A stretch of 64,000 nucleotides of DNA from Lujinxingia vulgaris (GTDB taxonomy: Bacteria; Myxococcota_A; Bradymonadia; Bradymonadales; Bradymonadaceae). The stretch covers positions 496,001 to 560,000 of the forward strand of contig NZ_VOSM01000004.1 of the NCBI RefSeq assembly GCF_007997015.1. Reading direction: 5' to 3'. The position numbers were made by a program, and so were the translations under genes. Position 1 is the first letter of the stretch; every line of letters starts with the position of its first letter. A model generated the notes under the pieces. That model worked only from the letters and a program-made list of their open reading frames with translations. It ran no database searches and was not told the origin of the DNA. Positions 1 to 7,732 of the stretch are shown one piece after another.

Positions 1-192
1 GGCGTCTCCTCGCCGGCGCAGCACCACGGCGTGCAGCACGGCCGCCAGCACGATCATCAGCGCCCCGAACCCGCCGAGTTGCAACGCGTCGACAAGCGAC
101 TCCCCGTCGAGCAGGTCTCGAAGCAGTCGATTGGAGCCCACCCAGACAACGACCGCCCCGAAGATATAGAGCAGCAGATAGATCACGCCCAT
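1..192 (-). CDS. N-terminus of a two-TM membrane sensor (partial)
   Basis: The gene runs off the left edge; only 64 N-terminal residues are seen. It starts at an ATG preceded by a GAGGGG ribosome site about 8 bases upstream. The residues form a hydrophobic segment (about 2-17), a short loop with an SNRLL motif, and a second hydrophobic segment (about 40-57) ending in an RRR stop-transfer. The pattern of a tryptophan followed by S-x-R-L-L between two helices is common at the N-terminus of PAS/GGDEF or histidine-kinase sensors. That family link is inference; the catalytic part lies outside the window. Confidence 0.6.
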   Translation of the reverse strand, partial: MGVIYLLLYIFGAVVVWVGSNRLLRDLLDGESLVDALQLGGFGALMIVLAAVLHAVVLRRRGDA

Positions 193-274
193 TCACAACC
201 CCTCATCACGTCTGCCTCACGTCTCTCACCATCATAATGTATCGTACTTAAGCCAGCTTAGCACAGCCATCACG

Positions 275-312
275 GTCCGACCGAGACACGGACATCACCC
301 TTGATTTATGCG
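275..312 (+). repeat. REP-like element R1
   Basis: Hairpin with left arm GTCCGA, loop CCGAGAC, right arm ACGGAC, followed by a short pyrimidine-rich spacer and the tail TTTATGCG. It is one of about nine full copies in the window (275, 3551, 4264, 4801, 23228, 24095, 25493, 33146, 37631). It lies in the divergent gap between the sensor fragment and the lipoprotein gene, 30 bases upstream of a long palindromic element. Confidence 0.8.
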
Positions 313-341
313 GTCCTCCGCCCTCACTCCCAATCCTCAAG

Positions 342-440
342 CAGCCCTCCAGGGCGGCGTCCGGCAAGGAGTGAGGACGAAGCCGTAGCAACGCTACTGC
401 GAATCCGAAACGACGCCGCAGGCGTCGTCCTGGAGGGCTG
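342..440 (+). repeat. Long palindromic element, copy B1
   Basis: A 99-base imperfect palindrome. The outer arms are CAGCCCTCCAGG and CCTGGAGGGCTG, a perfect 12-bp stem, extended inwards by GCGGCG against CGTCGT. The apex is GTAGC/GCTAC. The central block (CAAGGAG..., GTAGCAACGCTAC, GCGAATCC) matches the other family members, but the outer arm differs in sequence from them while remaining complementary. It occupies most of the gap before the lipoprotein at 543. No ORF fits here. Confidence 0.8.
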
Positions 441-542
441 CCCCCCTCCCCCGGGTGAGTTGCACACACCTCCCCACCACCGCTACTCTACCGCTCGACC
501 CACCGGCTCGACCTTCGCCTCAAACCTCCGGGGACCTCTCGC

Positions 543-1526
543 ATGACGCGTCTTGTTTTTATCGCCACCATCGCGCTTCTCGTCGCGCTGGCCAGCAGCT
601 GCCAGAGCACCTCGGTGCAGCGCAGCAACGCGCAGGGCCCCCCCACCCAACTTCGAGCCGGACTGGTACTGGAAGATGCCCGCGCACCCCAGGGCGAAGC
701 CGGCCACTACCAGGCCCCCACCCTGGCCGAGCGTCTGGCCCTTCAGGAGGCGATCCCGCAGCTGCTCCGCGCCCTCGACGATGACTCCCCCGACCTCGAC
801 GCGCTCAGTACTCGCCTGCTTGAGGCCGGGCTGCGCCTGCAACCCTACCCGCATGGCGATCACACCTTTTACTCCCTCTTTGAAGCCGGTCCGACCTGGC
901 GTGGCAGCGGCGTCTACCTCTTTCGCGCCGGCGACGACGTGCAGGAGGTTGTGATCCAATCGCCTCACTCCTACCACGATCGCAGTACCGACCTCATCGG
1001 CCTGGCGCTCTTTGAGGCGCTCAACGTGCGGGCTTTTTATATGAACAGCCTGCATCGCTACCACGCCACCGCCGACTTCCGGGAGACCGACGACTCGCCA
1101 TCCGACATCTGCCACAACAGCGCGAGCGTCTTTCATCATATGAGCACCGCCGCGCTCACCCACTCCCCGCAGCTTCGCATCGTGCAGCTCCACGGCTTTC
1201 GCGCCGCCGATCGCGGCCCGCGCGCCTACGACATCATCGTCAGTGACGGCAGCGACGAGCCCCACCCCTGGACCCGGGCGGTGGTCGACGAGATGAACCG
1301 CGACTGGAACCCGCCGGCCGGCGTCGCGCTCTTCCCCCGCGACACCACCGCACTGGGCGCCACCGGCAACGTGCTCGGCCGATTTGCCAACCTGCACGCC
1401 CCCGGGCGTTTTGTGCACCTGGAGTTCAGCGACGATCTTCGCGACGCCCTCCAAAACGACATCACCCCCCTGGCGAGCACGCTGAACACCCTCCTCAGCT
1501 CGCCCCCCTCCCCTGACGCCCCTTAA
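543..1526 (+). CDS. Exported lipoprotein, possible zinc amidohydrolase-like
   Basis: 327 residues starting at an ATG about 5 bases after GGGGACC. A hydrophobic signal segment ends in the lipobox LASSC (Cys20), so the mature protein is probably lipid-anchored. The middle has a QSPHSYHD motif (around residue 140), an SLHRYH motif, DICHNSASVFHH and QLHGF. This spacing of His and Asp residues recalls zinc-dependent amidohydrolases of the N-formylglutamate amidohydrolase type, but I cannot place it firmly. The preceding 350 bases hold only repeats, and the gene appears monocistronic. Confident as a gene, tentative on function. Confidence 0.7.
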   Translation: MTRLVFIATIALLVALASSCQSTSVQRSNAQGPPTQLRAGLVLEDARAPQGEAGHYQAPTLAERLALQEAIPQLLRALDDDSPDLDALSTRLLEAGLRLQPYPHGDHTFYSLFEAGPTWRGSGVYLFRAGDDVQEVVIQSPHSYHDRSTDLIGLALFEALNVRAFYMNSLHRYHATADFRETDDSPSDICHNSASVFHHMSTAALTHSPQLRIVQLHGFRAADRGPRAYDIIVSDGSDEPHPWTRAVVDEMNRDWNPPAGVALFPRDTTALGATGNVLGRFANLHAPGRFVHLEFSDDLRDALQNDITPLASTLNTLLSSPPSPDAP

Positions 1527-1541
1527 GGGTGAAGGTTGAGG

Positions 1542-1573
1542 CAAAGGTTGAACTTTGCGTTACAGCGTGTAAC
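1542..1573. promoter_or_regulatory. Two adjacent short palindromes, candidate operator
   Basis: CAAAGGTTGAACTTTG (1542-1557) is nearly palindromic and GTTACAGCGTGTAAC (1559-1573) is a perfect 6-bp inverted repeat with a 3-base spacer. They lie side by side in the 106-base gap before the VWA gene, a good place for a regulator site. No convincing -35/-10 pair was found, so this is only a candidate. Confidence 0.3.
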
Positions 1574-1632
1574 ACTCAGGTTGAGATCATTCTCTTACCT
1601 ACAACCTGCTGTATATCGCTGTGAGCTGTCTT

Positions 1633-3459
1633 ATGCCGTACTCGCACACGACCCGAGCGCGCCACGTGCGCCCGCTGCTTTTTCTGGCGGCTGCGGCGCT
1701 GAGCCTTCCGGCATGCAACTTTTTTGAAGATCCCAACTTCGTCGAAGCCGAGCCCGGCGTGCTGCTGCAACGCGTGCGCGGGGGCAACAACGGCAATGGC
1801 CAGGGCAACGGCAATGGCCAGAACCAGGGTGGTGAGTCATCGGAAGATGGCGAGACCTACGTCGGTCTGGATTTTGTGACGACCGGGCCCGACGGCCAAC
1901 CGGTGGGCTGCTCCGAGAGCGACCCCGAGGTCGCCATTGAGCTCTCCTTTGAGGGGCCGGATTCCGGCTTTGAAGCCGTCGACACCTCGACCATCGCCGC
2001 CTGCGGTCAGACCGGCGCGGCCGATGTTGTGCTGGTCGTCGACAACTCCGGCTCCCAGGAGTCGGTGCTCCAGCGCACTGAAGAATCCGCCCGGAGCTTT
2101 GCGGCGCAGGTGCTTGCCGCCGGCGGTCGGGTCGGCATCGTCCGCGTCTCCACCCACTCGCGCGTGCTCACCGAGCTGACCGACGACCAGGCCATCATCG
2201 ACGCGGCCATCGACCAGCTCTTTGTCGAAAACGGCTGGACCTCGCTCTACGACGGCATCCGCATGGGCAATGAGGTATTGGGCCGCGCCCTGGGCACTGC
2301 CGCAGCCGAGGCCCACGAGGATCTCGACGATTTCTGCCAGGCCCGCCGCCCCTTCGCCGTGGTGGCCTTCACCGACGGTCGCGACAACAACTCCTCCGAC
2401 GAAGAGCTCGCCACGCCCGAGAGCGACGGCATCGACACCACCCTCAATGAGCTCTTCGACCTGAACATCGACGGCATTAGAACCCCGGTCTACACCGTGG
2501 GCCTGGGCCTTGAGCCTGACCACGAGAAACTCACTCAACTTGCGCAGGCCACCGGCGGTACCCACCTGGAGAGCTTCGGCGAGGGCGCGCTGAACATCTC
2601 GTTGGGCGCGATCGCGGAGTACCCCTATGCGACCCACCGCGTCTGCGCGCAGACCTCCCGCAAGGGCTGCGGCGTGGCCTGGGCGCGCGTCTTCTACGGC
2701 GGCAACGGCGCAAGCGACAGCTTTTATGAAGATGGCGAAGTCCGCGAGGTGCACATCCCCTGCCCGCACGCCGCACCGGCGGGCCGCTCGGTGGGCATCC
2801 TGCTCAAGCTCTCCCACCCCTCGATCGAGCGCGCCACCGCCGCGCGCATCGCCCGCAACGCCGTCTCCTGGGCCACCCCCGTCTTCTCACCGCGTGTGCT
2901 CGTGGTACGCGACCGTGCCCACAACGAGCATTACGCCGACGATCCCCTCTTCATCACCGAGCTCCTCGAAGAAGGTGGCTTCGACGTGACCTTCATCAAC
3001 GAGCCCAACGGCGGCCTGAGCAACGGCATCCTTAAAGATTACGACGTCGTCTGGTTCTCCAACCCCGACCAGCCCCTGAGCCGCAAGAACACGCTGCTCT
3101 CCCTGCTGAAGTTCGCCGGCGACGGCGGCGGCGTCATCCTCTCGGGCGACGACATGACCTACTCGCGCTTCCAGTCCTTCCCCATGACCAACCTCCTGCA
3201 CCTGGAGCACGAGTCGAAGGGCGCCTACACCTGCGAGCAGTACACCGACCGCGATGAAGGCGGCCAGTGGCAGGTCTCCCTCAACGCCACCGACCACCCC
3301 GTGCTCGCCGGCGTCTCCCAGACCAGCTTCGCCTACGGCTACTCCCTCGACCACGCCACCGCCCTCGACCGTGGCGAAGAAGTCCTTGCCTCGGCGACCT
3401 TCACAGACGGCACGTGCGAGAAGACCGTACCGGTGATCGTGGCCTTCTCCGCGAACTGA
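1633..3459 (+). CDS. von Willebrand factor A domain lipoprotein
   Basis: About 608 residues. I prefer the ATG at 1633 over the in-frame GTG at 1621, since a GAG lies 10 bases upstream of the ATG. The signal peptide ends in LSLPAC, a lipobox. A short Gly/Asn/Gln-rich linker follows. The VWA domain (about residues 130-330) has the MIDAS motif DNSGS and the later TDGRD, so metal binding is intact. The C-terminal third has a distinct alpha/beta fold with FSNPDQPLS and GGGVILSGDD, resembling the glutamine-amidotransferase-like domains that often accompany VWA proteins. The likely role is a surface adhesin or sensor. A strong terminator follows. Confidence 0.85.
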   Translation: MPYSHTTRARHVRPLLFLAAAALSLPACNFFEDPNFVEAEPGVLLQRVRGGNNGNGQGNGNGQNQGGESSEDGETYVGLDFVTTGPDGQPVGCSESDPEVAIELSFEGPDSGFEAVDTSTIAACGQTGAADVVLVVDNSGSQESVLQRTEESARSFAAQVLAAGGRVGIVRVSTHSRVLTELTDDQAIIDAAIDQLFVENGWTSLYDGIRMGNEVLGRALGTAAAEAHEDLDDFCQARRPFAVVAFTDGRDNNSSDEELATPESDGIDTTLNELFDLNIDGIRTPVYTVGLGLEPDHEKLTQLAQATGGTHLESFGEGALNISLGAIAEYPYATHRVCAQTSRKGCGVAWARVFYGGNGASDSFYEDGEVREVHIPCPHAAPAGRSVGILLKLSHPSIERATAARIARNAVSWATPVFSPRVLVVRDRAHNEHYADDPLFITELLEEGGFDVTFINEPNGGLSNGILKDYDVVWFSNPDQPLSRKNTLLSLLKFAGDGGGVILSGDDMTYSRFQSFPMTNLLHLEHESKGAYTCEQYTDRDEGGQWQVSLNATDHPVLAGVSQTSFAYGYSLDHATALDRGEEVLASATFTDGTCEKTVPVIVAFSAN

Positions 3460-3490
3460 ACATCACTTCAACGCCCCCATCCACGCCACA

Positions 3491-3530
3491 AAAAACCGCC
3501 CCCGACCCTCGTGTCGGGGGCGGTTTTTTA
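3491..3530 (+). terminator. Rho-independent terminator of the VWA gene
   Basis: The stem ACCGCCCCCGAC pairs with GTCGGGGGCGGT across an 8-base loop, followed by six T and preceded by an A run. It could work in both directions. Confidence 0.9.
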
Positions 3531-3550
3531 TGACCTCCGTGCGACGCGCT

Positions 3551-3588
3551 GTCCGTCCGAGACACGGACATCATCCAGCATTCATGCG
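3551..3588 (+). repeat. REP-like element R2
   Basis: Perfect 6-bp hairpin GTCCGT / ACGGAC with loop CCGAGAC, spacer ATCATCCAGCA and tail TTCATGCG. It lies 20 bases after the VWA terminator and upstream of the small lipoprotein. Confidence 0.85.
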
Positions 3589-3754
3589 GTCTTTTGCCAC
3601 GTCCACTCTCCCGGCCCGCCCGTCTGGGCAACCTCCTACGCGGACGATCCCGCAGGCATTGACACGCGACGCCTCAACTGTCTAGGAGTGGGTCATCGCA
3701 ACCCAAAACAATGAGTGGATGTATCCCAGATTCCTTTTTCCGGATGAGTTGAAC

Positions 3755-4168
3755 ATGAACATCAAAGTAAAAAGCCTGCTCTTCGTGCTTTTGGTCGGCC
3801 TCTTCTCCTGCGGCTCGGACGACGAGCCGAACACGTCAAATGACCAGGACAACCAGGACAACGAGCCCACCCCCTACCTTTGCGGCGGCGTTGACGGATG
3901 GTACGAGGGCGAATGCGCCGAAGGCGAAGTCTGCATTTTGCACAACGCGTCCAACAGCGAACTCTATAAGTGTGCGCCGGCTCCGTCCTCGTGTGGCGAC
4001 ACCCCCTCCTGCGACTGCGCGACAGTCGCGGAGTTCAGCGCGGAAGCCGACTTCGACCCCTGCAACGATCCCGACGCCCCCTCGCAGATCACCTCCTGCG
4101 AGAGCACCAACGGACGCGTGACGGTCTCCTGCCGCTACTATGAGGTGCTCGTCGATCCGCCCGAATAA
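3755..4168 (+). CDS. Small acidic Cys-rich lipoprotein
   Basis: 137 residues from the ATG at 3755 (GGATGAG lies about 8 bases upstream); a longer reading from 3719 would add 12 residues before the signal peptide. The signal peptide ends in LFSC, a lipobox. An Asp/Asn-rich linker is followed by a compact domain with about ten cysteines (YLCGG, GECAEGEVC, CGDTPSCDC, DPCND, ITSCES, VSCRY), probably disulfide-bonded. I do not recognise the family; the CAEGEVC motif is typical of Cys-rich modules in myxobacterial surface proteins. It is monocistronic and followed by a terminator. Confidence 0.75.
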   Translation: MNIKVKSLLFVLLVGLFSCGSDDEPNTSNDQDNQDNEPTPYLCGGVDGWYEGECAEGEVCILHNASNSELYKCAPAPSSCGDTPSCDCATVAEFSAEADFDPCNDPDAPSQITSCESTNGRVTVSCRYYEVLVDPPE

Positions 4169-4197
4169 GCGATCGCACATCAGGCCAGGTACAACCT

Positions 4198-4242
4198 CAA
4201 CGACCACCGCTCCCCTCGGGACCGGTGGTCGTCGTGTTTTTG
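4198..4242 (+). terminator. Terminator of the small lipoprotein
   Basis: CGACCACCG pairs with CGGTGGTCG around a CTCCCCTCGGGAC loop, and GTTTTT follows shortly after. Confidence 0.8.
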
Positions 4243-4263
4243 GCCTCAAAACCGCCCCTTCAT

Positions 4264-4301
4264 GTCCCTCCGAGACACGGACATCGCCCTTTATCTATGC
4301 G
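4264..4301 (+). repeat. REP-like element R3
   Basis: GTCCCT / ACGGAC hairpin (one mismatch) with loop CCGAGAC and tail TTATCTATGCG, between the terminator at 4198 and the end of the convergent cupin gene. Confidence 0.8.
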
Positions 4302-4349
4302 ACCTTTCGGCGCCTCCCCCTTCCGCATCGCCCCCGCAAAACGCACCGC

Positions 4350-4691
4350 TCAGGACGGCGACATTTTCCCGTGCACCGCCAACCACACACAGGGCGGATC
4401 GCTGCTCGTCGCCACCACCCGATGCCGCTGATGCGCGGCGATGAACACCGCGCTCCCCGCCACCAGACGGGTCTGCGTGCCGTCCTCCCACTCGAGCGTC
4501 GCCTCGCCACGCGTGAGCAACACCCACTCATCGAGCTCCTGGTCGTACCACTGCCCCTCCGGTGTGGTGTGCCCGTGCGAGATGATGCGCTCCACGCGCA
4601 CCCCCTCGCCAGCGGCCAGAGTCTCGAAAAACTCCTCCTCTTGAGGCAACGCCTCGGGGATATCGAAAAAAGAAATACGCTCGCGCGTCAT
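4350..4691 (-). CDS. Cupin-domain protein
   Basis: 113 residues, almost entirely one small cupin barrel. The HGHTTPEGQWYDQE segment (about residues 39-52) fits cupin motif 1 with H-x-H, a Gln/Glu and a downstream acidic residue. GSAVFIAAHQRHRV (about 78-91) fits motif 2 with its His. Metal binding is therefore plausible. Proteins like this often act as small dioxygenases or sugar/metabolite binders, and the substrate cannot be read here. It is a single gene facing the small lipoprotein, and the REP-like element R4 lies upstream of its start. Confidence 0.85.
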   Translation of the reverse strand: MTRERISFFDIPEALPQEEEFFETLAAGEGVRVERIISHGHTTPEGQWYDQELDEWVLLTRGEATLEWEDGTQTRLVAGSAVFIAAHQRHRVVATSSDPPCVWLAVHGKMSPS

Positions 4692-4800
4692 GCTCTACCT
4701 CGCGTTAAAGATGTTCAGAGTTTGGGGCCGATCGCCCGCATAATGAAGCGTTCCAAAGACGCGTTCAACGCTCTTTCCCCACCCCCATGTCCATGTTGCT

Positions 4801-4838
4801 GTCCGTCCGAGACACGGACCAACTCCAGCATTCATGCG
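4801..4838 (+). repeat. REP-like element R4
   Basis: Perfect GTCCGT / ACGGAC hairpin with loop CCGAGAC, spacer, and tail TTCATGCG. It sits in the 227-base gap between the cupin start and the end of the 937-residue gene. Nothing else was seen in this gap. Confidence 0.85.
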
Positions 4839-4918
4839 CCTCATCGCCCCCTCACCCCCGAGCCCATTGAGGCTGACGACCTGTAGCCTCGCCCCCCGGA
4901 CCTGCAACCCAAAACGCC

Positions 4919-7732
4919 TCACTCCTCCAACTGAAAAAAGCGCAACCACGCCCCCGAGCCATCCTCCAGGCGAAGACGCACCCGATGGGTGCCCGGCTCC
5001 CAGTCGCTGCCCAGAGGAATGGCGACGCGGACCGGCCCGTAGAGCCGCCGGCCATCGCCCCCCACCAGGGTGGCGCTGCGTTCAGACGCCACGAGCTCAA
5101 AGCGCTGCTCGGGCGCGGTGATTTGCCTCAAACTCTGCCCGGCTCGCCCACCCGGGTCACCGCCATCGACCACGCTGCGGAGCGTGGCGCCGGGGCGCTC
5201 CAGGTAGGCCACCACGTTGAGGTAGCGCTGCCCGTCGAGGCTGGAGAGCGCATCGACGAGCAGGTCGCGGCCGCGCGCCACGCGGTGCACGCGCCGCTGC
5301 CGCCACACCGGCTGCGCCGCAAGCGTGGTGGGCTCACAGTCGGTCCACCAGCGGCCGGTGAGCGATTCCGTCTCAGTGTCGGCATCGCTCTCGGGGATAA
5401 GGTGCAGGCTCAGCGCGCCGGCCCCCGCGCCCACCCGCGCGCTAATACGGCCCGTGGCGCTGAGCAGGCGCTGACGACGCACGGTGGCTCCCTGCCAGCG
5501 CACCTCCATCGTGCGGCCGACCAGCGCCTCATCGACCCGGTACTCCAGCGCCAGCGTGTCGGATCCGGAAGCCGGGCGACACGCGATGCGACCGCTCTTC
5601 CGAAGCTCGGCGCGCCAGGTCGCCTCCCAGCGCTGGCCGGCGAGCTCTGCGGGATCGACGCGCTCCAGCAGCACCGCGCCGAAGAGGTCGTTGGAGGGGC
5701 GCAACACCCGTGCCTCACTGCTCTCGCGCTGCTGCAGTCGCCGGGGCGGCTCCACCTCGTCGGCGCCCCAGCGCACCTCCCAGCCCTCCTGCACCGCCGC
5801 GCTTGCCGACGCCCACAGCTCGCGGCTGAATTCATGGCCCCAGCGCGGCTCCCAGCGGGCCTGCGACTCGCTCAACGCCCGACGGCCGCCCAGCGTGAGC
5901 GCCTCGGCGTTATCCGGCCAGATGCCCACCCAGGCCGAACGCGCACTCGGCGCGTTGCGCCAGCGCATCAGCTCCGGCACCCGATCGTAGGGCGGCTCCC
6001 AGGCCCGCTCCCCCGCCTCTGCCAGCGCCAACACCGACGCCCCCACCCACGCCCGCGCCTCATCATCGCCTTCGACCCACACCTCCAGTCGCTCCGCGCC
6101 CGCCGGAATCCAGAAGCGGTGGGTCGTCGGCTCGGCCAGCCGCTCGTAGGCCAGAAGCGCCTCGGGATCGGCCGCCATACGCTCCCGCTCGCGCAGTTGC
6201 TCCGCGTCCACAAGGCGCTCATAGGCCGAGTTTTCGCCCTCAAACGCCACTCGCCCCTCACCCAATGAGACATGTGATGTTCCCCCGGAACCCTCGCCAT
6301 CCCGCGCGTCGGGGGCCCCCACAAAACGGTAGCGCAACGCCCCCGTCTGCCCCGGAAGATGCCGCAACGTCAGCATCAACGCGTCGCCCACGCCCTGCTC
6401 GCCAGCGCGCAGCCGATAGACCAGCGGTGCCTCATCGCCGCCGCGCGCCTCCCAGCTCACCGAGCGCCGGCGGTCGGGCAAGACCCGCGTGCGACCATCG
6501 GCGCTCCGAGCCAACTCCGGCGAGCCCGCCACCGCTTCGGGACGATCCACCCAGACGGCCAGGCGCCCGCCGCCGGGAGCAAAGAGCTGCACCGCCGCCG
6601 ACTCTTTTGGTTTAATTTTTATTTTTAACGCCTGCCCGACCCGCTCCAGCGGGCGCAAACGCGCGAGATCATCGCCCACGCCTTTGACCTCGCGCTCCAC
6701 GCTTTCAAACCCGAGCGTTGCCCCCGAAACGTCAACGACCTCCGCCGATTCTTCCATGGTGTTGGTCCGCGCGAGCTCCGCACGCAGCGCCCCGCCCTCC
6801 TCACCCACCCGCGCCGCAAAGAGCCTCACCGGCCCCTCCAGCGCAAAGGCCAGCGCCTCCCCCTCTTCCAGCGCCTCGCCAGCGTGAACCTCCTCAAACT
6901 CCTCAAAACGAAACTCCGAGGTGTAGAGCCCGCGCACCTCCGCCTCCCCCAGCGTGGTGTCGCGTCGCCAGCCGCCCACCAGCAGCCGATCGATCTCGGC
7001 GGCCGTCGGCGCGCTCCAGCCGGCCAGGCGCGCGCGCTCCGCAAGCTCCGCGCGCCGCCGCTCACTCAAGGTGCGCCCCTGCCACTCCCGCAGCCCGGCC
7101 TCGCGCTCAAAACGCCGAAAGACCACCACCTGCGCCTCATCCAGCCACACCTCCCCGGGCTCAAGCTCGGGGGCATCCTCGGGAAGTTCGCGTGTAAGCT
7201 CGACCTCCAGCCTGCGGCCCGGCGCGTCCCAGGCGCTCAGGTCCACGTCCACAAGGCGCATATCGGTCGGATCGCCCTCCCCCTGACCCACCGGGTAATA
7301 CGCGGCGCGTTCGGCCCAGCCTTCACCCTCGGCCGGCCTGCGACTTACGCGCGAGCGCACCCAGATCGTGCGTGCATGCAGCGCTTGCCCCGCCTCATCG
7401 ACCACCCGCAGCACCACACCGTACACGTAGCGCCGCTCCCGGTCGTAGCGCTCCGGCAAAAGGCTATTTTCGAGATGCCCCCAGCTTAACAGGCGCAGCT
7501 GTGGGCTGAGCTGCCCCATCGCAAAGGCCGGCCCCTGCCCCGGGCGCAGCACATAGGCAAGGTAGCGCTGGTCGCGCTCCTCCACATGCTCCGGGGCCTG
7601 CTCGGAGCGCTCGATCGCCAGCATCAACGAGCCCCCCAGCGCGCCGATGATCGCGACAAAGACCGCAAGGCGCAGCACCAGGCGCGCCCAGAGCTGCCAG
7701 GGTTTGTGTCGGGGCCGATCCCAGCTCGTCAT
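4919..7732 (-). CDS. Large membrane-anchored periplasmic protein of the polymer locus
   Basis: 937 residues; the ATG overlaps the stop of the CapC-like gene (ATGA), so translation is coupled. One transmembrane helix lies at about residues 18-40 after a basic N-terminus, and the rest should be periplasmic. The long C-terminal part looks like repeated beta-rich modules: FWIPAGAERLEVWVEG, LFAPGGGRLAVWVD and similar, each starting with an aromatic residue and a Pro/Gly turn. These recall carbohydrate-binding or jelly-roll folds, but no catalytic motif was found. Similar beta modules occur in the 1788-residue protein encoded divergently. As the last gene of the CHASE2/CapC operon it is probably a periplasmic partner in polymer synthesis or export. 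I do not recognise a named family. Confidence 0.65.
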   Translation of the reverse strand: MTSWDRPRHKPWQLWARLVLRLAVFVAIIGALGGSLMLAIERSEQAPEHVEERDQRYLAYVLRPGQGPAFAMGQLSPQLRLLSWGHLENSLLPERYDRERRYVYGVVLRVVDEAGQALHARTIWVRSRVSRRPAEGEGWAERAAYYPVGQGEGDPTDMRLVDVDLSAWDAPGRRLEVELTRELPEDAPELEPGEVWLDEAQVVVFRRFEREAGLREWQGRTLSERRRAELAERARLAGWSAPTAAEIDRLLVGGWRRDTTLGEAEVRGLYTSEFRFEEFEEVHAGEALEEGEALAFALEGPVRLFAARVGEEGGALRAELARTNTMEESAEVVDVSGATLGFESVEREVKGVGDDLARLRPLERVGQALKIKIKPKESAAVQLFAPGGGRLAVWVDRPEAVAGSPELARSADGRTRVLPDRRRSVSWEARGGDEAPLVYRLRAGEQGVGDALMLTLRHLPGQTGALRYRFVGAPDARDGEGSGGTSHVSLGEGRVAFEGENSAYERLVDAEQLRERERMAADPEALLAYERLAEPTTHRFWIPAGAERLEVWVEGDDEARAWVGASVLALAEAGERAWEPPYDRVPELMRWRNAPSARSAWVGIWPDNAEALTLGGRRALSESQARWEPRWGHEFSRELWASASAAVQEGWEVRWGADEVEPPRRLQQRESSEARVLRPSNDLFGAVLLERVDPAELAGQRWEATWRAELRKSGRIACRPASGSDTLALEYRVDEALVGRTMEVRWQGATVRRQRLLSATGRISARVGAGAGALSLHLIPESDADTETESLTGRWWTDCEPTTLAAQPVWRQRRVHRVARGRDLLVDALSSLDGQRYLNVVAYLERPGATLRSVVDGGDPGGRAGQSLRQITAPEQRFELVASERSATLVGGDGRRLYGPVRVAIPLGSDWEPGTHRVRLRLEDGSGAWLRFFQLEE

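Noticed and set aside
4985-6268. Long plus-strand ORF opposite the 937-residue gene
   Set aside because: His/Arg/Pro/Leu-rich shadow of a high-GC minus-strand gene, no ribosome site or motif.
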